Below the pieces are notes generated by a model. The model was given only the letters and a program-made list of their open reading frames with translations, searched no databases and was not told where the DNA came from. A DNA stretch of 32,500 nt, from positions 137,501 through 170,000 of the forward strand of contig CAJNDS010002438.1 of the NCBI GenBank assembly GCA_905221605.1. Reading direction: 5' to 3'. The position numbers and the translations under genes were made by a program. This document shows positions 28,301-32,500 of this stretch, piece after piece; the first letter of the stretch is position 1, and the number at the start of each line of letters is the position of its first letter. The stretch is from Symbiodinium natans. Taxonomy: Eukaryota; Sar; Dinophyceae; Suessiales; Symbiodiniaceae.

Positions 28301-29133
28301 GAAAGAATCCCTCTTTTGTAGCATATTGCAATGTATTACATTTAGTGTTGCAGCTCTTTCATCTTGTGCTTTGCTTACTCCGATTTAGAAAGAAACGCAT
28401 GGGTATCTACACAGTCGAAACTACACATACAGATACATGTACATGTATATTCCTCTCCTTCGGTTTAAATGGGTGTGGGCACGTGCTTTGATTCTCTCCC
28501 TCCCCCACTTTTTAGGATGGCCCTTAAGACCCTCTGAAAAAAATGTTGCTCAACAGTATCCTCTTAAAGCCAAGAAGGGAAAATACAAAATGTCCCAAGG
28601 GCCTCCCTAAACCCTAAACCCTAAACCCTAAACCCTAAACCCTAAACCCTAAACCCTAAACCCTAAACCCACGAAACTCCCCCGTCATTCGAGGCACCTC
28701 CCTCGCCATGGCCGCCTCTTCCGTGAGCCTCTTCAAAGGTGAGCTCGCAGCTGGCGGGCCTCCCGCAGAAGACAGGATGAACCCTTCCAGATCTTGACCC
28801 TAAAACCCTAAAACCCAAAAACCCTAAAACCCAAAAAATCCTAAAACCCTAAAACCCAAAAACCCAAAAACCCAAAAAAACCAAAAACCCCAAAAACCCG
28901 AAAACCCTTTTTTTGCAGGTCTCTTGCAGCCCGCGGCCTAAAACCCTAAACCCCCAAACCCTTCCATGGAAACTCATGTTTCCAGGCAGTGTCACCAATA
29001 GTCAGCGATTGGCTTCCGGAGCCACGGTTTAGGGTTTAGGGTTTAGGGTTTAGGGTTTAGGGTTTAGGGTTCCGGGCGCCTCGCGCTTGAAGTTGGGCCT
29101 CGGCCAGGGGGGCCCGGAGCGTCTCGTCAACCC
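24141..29133 (-). CDS. Short coiled-coil exons of one or more split genes (candidate)
   Basis: Minus-strand islands with helix-forming, heptad-like peptides and splice signals: 29080-29133 (VDETLRAPLAEAQLQAR), 28088-28141 (EARRSCKDELLSWASHLE), 27026-27079 (EAKASQEALRQSLALELK), 26387-26436 (DAIQERAQLRVFAARK), 26191-26244 (KLQECRSELRMLRQEQA), about 25349-25456 (EKAQEMAFQTKVQGTEQAMK), about 25050-25120 (REGEQQLATARAKLDEEPVQ), about 24660-24712 (REVSETQLATTTSQLEAG) and 24141-24194 (DAASQLSRLEAAQQRTRE). The 25.1 and 24.7 kb islands look paralogous. Five can be cut at exactly 54 nt with GC, GT or GA donors. Such exons suit a long coiled-coil structural protein. Exon joins were not proven, phases differ, and more than one gene may be involved. 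Introns contain ITS, microsatellites and a family A element. Confidence 0.4.
24263..24325. repeat. GATA microsatellite
   Basis: About eleven AGAT units followed by a TATATATA run. Confidence 0.95.
25272..25335. repeat. Poly-C/poly-A and degenerate telomeric run
   Basis: Fifteen-base C-run, A-run, CTAAACCCCAAATCC and a further C-run. Confidence 0.85.
25535..25680. repeat. ATATCATT-type microsatellite
   Basis: Imperfect TATATCATTATATCACTA units of eight to nine bases, with a related AT-rich tract at about 25800-25840 and 26105-26180. Confidence 0.85.
25842..26040. repeat. CT microsatellites around unique sequence
   Basis: TCTCTCTCTCTC runs at 25845-25862 and 26021-26037, with CTTCCTTCCTTCC in between. 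No gene seen. Confidence 0.85.
26768..26870. mobile_element. MITE-like family A, copy 5
   Basis: Left arm TTTGGATGTTCCCCCCTTC then TACTAACAGTCCTTGATAGG. Right arm AATCCCTACAAAGGCCTCTT then AGTACAAGGGGGAACATCC. Flanked by CCCTAAAC on the left and CACCCTAAACCC on the right. Confidence 0.75.
27126..28025. other. No recognisable gene
   Basis: AT microsatellite at about 27165-27270, then unique DNA. The plus-strand ORFs at 27286-27564 and 27649-27885 have no recognisable motif. Confidence 0.4.
28030..28083 (-). repeat. Interstitial telomeric repeat at an exon border
   Basis: CCCTAAA repeats end at the donor of the 28088-28141 candidate exon (GAG|GTGGGTTAGGG on the minus strand), so the intron begins with telomeric sequence. 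Confidence 0.9.
28142..28605. other. No recognisable gene
   Basis: AT-rich unique DNA. No exon or repeat family recognised. Confidence 0.5.
28606..28671 (-). repeat. Interstitial telomeric repeat (CCCTAAA)9
   Basis: About nine perfect heptamers. Confidence 0.97.
28796..28914 (-). repeat. Variant telomere-like array (CCCTAAAA / CCCAAAAA)
   Basis: Eight-base units AACCCTAAAACCCAAAAA passing into CCCAAAAACCC; a telomeric array drifted toward extra A and loss of T. Confidence 0.9.
29026..29071 (+). repeat. Interstitial telomeric repeat at an exon border
   Basis: About six TTTAGGG units, ending nine bases from the 29080-29133 candidate exon. Confidence 0.95.
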
Positions 29134-29155
29134 CTGGAACGTCAGCAACATCGCT

Positions 29156-29270
29156 CTTTTTGGGCATTTCCCAAAAAGGGGGTGCCCCTTTTAAAATTAC
29201 CCCAAATAGAATAGACTCCCCTCAAAGGGACTCCCAAGAAGTATCCCCTATTCTTGGAAACCCCCACATG
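29156..29270. mobile_element. MITE-like family B, copy 5 (diverged)
   Basis: Left end TTTTTGGGCATTTCCCAAAA; right end TATCCCCTATTCTTGG then AAACCCCCAC. Interior shares the AAATAGAATAGACTCCCCT type sequence seen in copies at 5319 and 19129. Confidence 0.5.
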
Positions 29271-29383
29271 TTTGTGCGACTTGTGCGAAAGATGGCGCTG
29301 ATGCACATTAGGACTTTAATGACGCTGCCCCGAAGCAGCTCATGGAACTCACTCCTAAGCAAACCTTAAAGAACTAAACCCTC

Positions 29384-29466
29384 AAGCCTCATTAAAGCCT
29401 AAACCCTGAACCCTAAACCCTGGGGTTTAGGGTTTAGGGTTTAGGGTTTAGGGTTTAGGGTTTAGG
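29384..29466. repeat. Inverted telomeric block, CCCTAAA meeting TTTAGGG
   Basis: CCCTAAACCC turns at 29421-29422 into GGGTTTAGGG. The inner 26 bp (29409-29434) form a perfect palindrome with a two-base centre. Confidence 0.95.
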
Positions 29467-29582
29467 ATAGCCCTAAGAGCAAGGGCCCCGGGCCCATTTC
29501 AAAGCTTGTTGGCAGCTCAGATTCTGACCGGCACCCGCGCTGCGCCGCGCAGGGTTGCAGCAGCATCCTAAGGCTCTTGGAG

Positions 29583-29613
29583 GTTTAGGGTTTAGGGTTT
29601 AGGGTTTAGGGTT
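29583..29613 (+). repeat. Interstitial telomeric repeat (TTTAGGG)4
   Basis: Four perfect heptamers, followed by unique DNA. Confidence 0.95.
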
Positions 29614-30300
29614 GGGCGCCTCTTTGAAAACTGCAATTTTAGGACCCCCTTCTGCTCGTCGAACTTACTGTATAGACGTGCCCTCTAACAGCCCAACCGG
29701 AAACAGATTTTCCGAAACTCGTTGTATGTTTTTGGCCCAGTGCAGCAAGTGCTTTTCTTCCCTGCTCGGTCTGACACTCAACACCTGGACCTTCAGCATG
29801 CTTCAACCATCACAAGTTTATATAACTGGAGGAGTCCTCGCTGGCCTTGCTGCAGGCTTGCACAAGGACCTGCTCCCTGGCAGGGAGATCTGTCTGTGAA
29901 AGGCCGTCCGAGCCGGGAAACTTAAGCTACCAACCTAGCCCATCGCCTTGCAGGCGCACTGACTGGCTTTGCCTGTGGCACCTCCTGTAGGATGGACGGT
30001 GCTTCTGCTTTCAAGCCGTCGGTAGCGCAACAAAGATACTACAAAGATGCAGTGTAGACCTTAGACATGTGCCTGCCACATGGTTCGTTCGCTCGGGGGC
30101 CACGGCCGTGTTCAACGTAGGTTCCCATCAACATCATGTAAACAGTACACAGGATGTGGTCCAGCATGACAACCGCGAAGTCCTTCTGAATCTTTGGCGG
30201 AGCGTAGTTCTGCTGCACCTTGAGGGCTCTTTCCCCAGAAAAGATGCCACAATCGTGCGCTCCAGGCAATCCTACATTAGCCAGCACACGTCGCTCCTCA
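29614..30300. other. No recognisable gene
   Basis: The plus-strand 95-residue ORF (29612-29899) and the minus-strand 144-residue ORF (30039-30473) show no recognisable motif. The latter competes with a coiled-coil reading in another frame at its upstream end. Confidence 0.35.
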
Positions 30301-30324
30301 AGTGTAGATAGGTCTGTGCCTAAG

Positions 30325-30402
30325 TGACTAACGCAAGCCTGGCCTGCTGCAACACCAACTGCTGCTTGTATCTCTCTGCCTCCCGCACCTTGCGCCAACT
30401 CT
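30325..30402 (-). CDS. Candidate coiled-coil exon
   Basis: On the minus strand, after a CTGTAG acceptor, one frame reads SWRKVREAERYKQQLVLQQA followed by RLALVT and a stop. It is strongly helical with heptad-like leucines and resembles the exons at 24.1-29.1 kb. A longer ORF in another frame covers the same bases, so the call is tentative. Confidence 0.25.
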
Positions 30403-30473
30403 ACAGCACCAAGCAGAGTGGCAAACACACCTGTAGAGCCAGCTCGAAGATCTGGTCGCAGTAGTAGTGGCAA

Positions 30474-32050
30474 TAGTCAGGGGAATAGTAAGGGGCGGAA
30501 GGGGTGGGAGGAGAAGCACTTGCACGAGAAGCTTGCGTGGTAGTGAGAGTAGGAGGAAGGGTAGGAGTCGCCGTGGGCGGGGGGGGGGGGGGGATAGTGG
30601 TGGCAGCAGCAAGCAGCAGCAGAAGCCTGAGCACAAAGGCAAGACAGAAGCGATACTTAGAAATGGCTGCCGTATCAGGGAAACTAAAGATCATCAAAAG
30701 AGAATGCTGCGATCAACCGCAACGACACAGATTCTGCTCTGCGCGTTAAACCCGGCCTTCGCTGCCAATTCGGAGGAGAGCTCGCGGTTCTTTGCCAAGA
30801 TCGTGGCTGCAGTCGTGGTATCCATGCTCTCGCCCGACCTCGCTCACTGGTGCTACACACACGCTGTGACTATGACCGCCTGTGAAAGCACATGCGCAGC
30901 ATTCCAAGAGAGTCTCGCGAATGGCAACGCAGTCCCAAAAAACCCGCATGCGGTTCACCATTGAAAGAAAGCTTCAGGGCGATGAGAAAAATTTGGCATC
31001 TGTTTGAGCAGGCGGCAGTACATGGACGTTGTTCCATATCTGGGCGGTACCCTTGTGACTAACATGACTAAACGCGAGCTGCCTTCTAATTTTTTATCAT
31101 CGTCCGCCATAATCACGACCACAAAATACCATCGCAGTACCAGTAGTGATCACCGTAACAATCATAGAAAAGACAGGGTCCAGGGTTTAGGGCTTGGGGT
31201 AACACAAAGAATAGCCTTTGAGCAACCCTCACTGGCCTTTCGGAGGCCTTGCTTGGCGAGCAAGCCTGGCTGTGGATTCGGCGCTGCCGCCAACCGTGCT
31301 ACTTATGCTGGGTGTTTGTATAAACTGTATTTGACACGGTACGCAAAAATGCATGCCATGCATGTGTATATATATATATATATGTATGATGTACAATTAA
31401 AACATATACCACATACTATATACTATCTACTATATAATATATACTATACTGTACAAAAACTCCATATGCGCACACACACACACACACACACTTTGTTTCG
31501 TTAGTCAGATATGCAGTGCAACTATGTATCTATGTCTATATACATGTAGTCTCTTCCGAATGGTCTCCTGGTGGGATGAAACTTTGGCTGCTTGAAGTTT
31601 CAGAGTGCTCTTGCTTAGTTATGGAGCCGCTTCTTACACGACTGGTGGCTGTTCTCATCCAGGCAAGCACGTGAGCCTAAGCCCTACTCTATACTCCCCT
31701 TGAACCTTAATAAAAACATTATGTTTAATATCCTCTTGGGTTTTACATAAACAAAACAGGGATATAGTACTGTACAAAATTCCAAGCCTGCATAACCGAA
31801 CCGATGCCAGCCTGTACCGGTGCAGGGGCTGTGGAGCTGGCGGAGGGCGTGCGACAGGAGAAGTCCACGACGCTGACCTGCAAGCTACGGCAAGTGGATT
31901 TTGTGTGTGTGGGGGTCGAGCTCGGCACAATATGGCGGCTTTAGTTAGGGTTAGAACGCGCCTCACCCTCGTCGCTGGCTGCTCTCCGCCTGGCTTTGCT
32001 GGAAGATGCTCAGTGGTCTCAACGTCGGGAATTGGCAGGGGTGGTTCTTA
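30474..32050. other. Unassigned DNA with microsatellites
   Basis: A poly-G run at about 30578-30594, TA run at 31367-31384, AT-rich tract at 31385-31455 and (CA)n at 31471-31492. The 165-residue plus-strand ORF (30467-30964) begins in a G/R-rich low-complexity stretch and lacks recognisable domains. No gene supported. Confidence 0.4.
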
Positions 32051-32142
32051 AGTTTGCCCAAAAAAAGGTGTCGCCGTTTTGGAGGTTCCTATCAAAAGGA
32101 TAATTTTAGAATTGAGGGATTCCCCCTTCGGACAAACCCATT
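32051..32142. mobile_element. MITE-like family B, copy 6 (highly diverged)
   Basis: Left end AAGTTTGCCCAAAAAAAGG; right end GATTCCCCCTTCGGACAAAC, an imperfect inverse of the left. Size and end type match family B. Confidence 0.4.
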
Positions 32143-32159
32143 CAAGCGCTCAAAGAGGC

Positions 32160-32270
32160 TCAAAGGCTTCCTAGTAGCAGGAGTAGCAGTAGCAGGGGAG
32201 CAGCAGTAGCAGTAGCAGTAGCAGTAGCAGTAGCACTAGCACTAGCACTAGCAGTAGCAGTAGCAGTAGC

Positions 32271-32354
<84 letters not shown>

Positions 32355-32409
32355 CGTAGTAGTAGTAGTAGAAGTAGTAGTAGTTAGTAGTAGTAGTAGT
32401 AGTAGTAGT

Positions 32410-32464
<55 letters not shown>

Positions 32465-32500
32465 CGCAATCGTAGTCGTAGTCGTAGTCGTCGTGGTCGT
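32160..32500. repeat. Trinucleotide array (AGTAGC then AGT), runs off the window
   Basis: Hexamers AGTAGC/ACTAGC up to about 32270, then a long AGT run with single interruptions, then CGTAGT units at the end. The poly-tyrosine and poly-leucine ORF on the minus strand is a repeat artefact. Confidence 0.95.

Noticed and set aside
30467-30964. 165-residue plus-strand ORF
   Set aside because: Starts in a G/R-rich low-complexity stretch beside a poly-G run, overlaps minus-strand ORFs, and shows no domain.
32248-32469. Leucine/tyrosine homopolymer ORF
   Set aside because: Translation of the AGT trinucleotide array at the window end.

Overview
This is nuclear DNA of a eukaryote, almost certainly a dinoflagellate. 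Four things in the sequence say so: a tandem relict of the dinoflagellate spliced leader at 24037-24066; TTTAGGG/CCCTAAA telomere-type blocks scattered through the whole window; exons that appear to be joined across GT, GC and GA donors with AG|G acceptors; and very repeat-rich, gene-poor DNA. Everything that looks coding lies on the minus strand, which fits the one-directional gene arrays of dinoflagellates.

Region by region. 1-3.1 kb: a segment bounded by inverted repeats of about 60 bp that holds only tandem arrays (42-bp units, about 106-bp G/C-tract units, AT microsatellite, GGACCA minisatellite). 3.1-8.1 kb: interstitial telomeric repeats (ITS), microsatellites, small hairpin elements, one candidate exon and no recognisable complete gene. 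8164-17003: a complete, very young LTR retrotransposon on the minus strand. It has 287-bp LTRs differing at one base, a CCCTA target duplication inside telomere-like repeats, a polypurine tract, and a primer site matching the anticodon arm of initiator tRNA-Met. It has a single intact ORF of 2609 codons (2698 from an ATG inside the LTR). That ORF carries six CCCH zinc fingers, a WW-like and an S1-like domain, but no protease, integrase, reverse transcriptase or RNase H that I can see, so the element looks non-autonomous and Gag-only. 18.1-21.3 kb: a multi-exon ankyrin-repeat gene. 23.2-24.07 kb: a 250-codon ORF directly behind two tandem spliced-leader relicts, i.e. a retroposed trans-spliced mRNA. 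24.1-29.1 kb: a scatter of short coiled-coil exons, several of which can be delimited at exactly 54 nt, separated by introns rich in telomeric repeats. 29.2-32.5 kb: unassigned DNA ending in a long AGT trinucleotide array.

Two small inverted-repeat element families (called A and B here) recur through the window, in five and six copies. The common thread is recycling through RNA and insertion: the LTR element and the retrogene both lie against telomere-like repeats, and both carry spliced-leader sequence in front of an ATG. No rRNA, tRNA gene or CRISPR was found.
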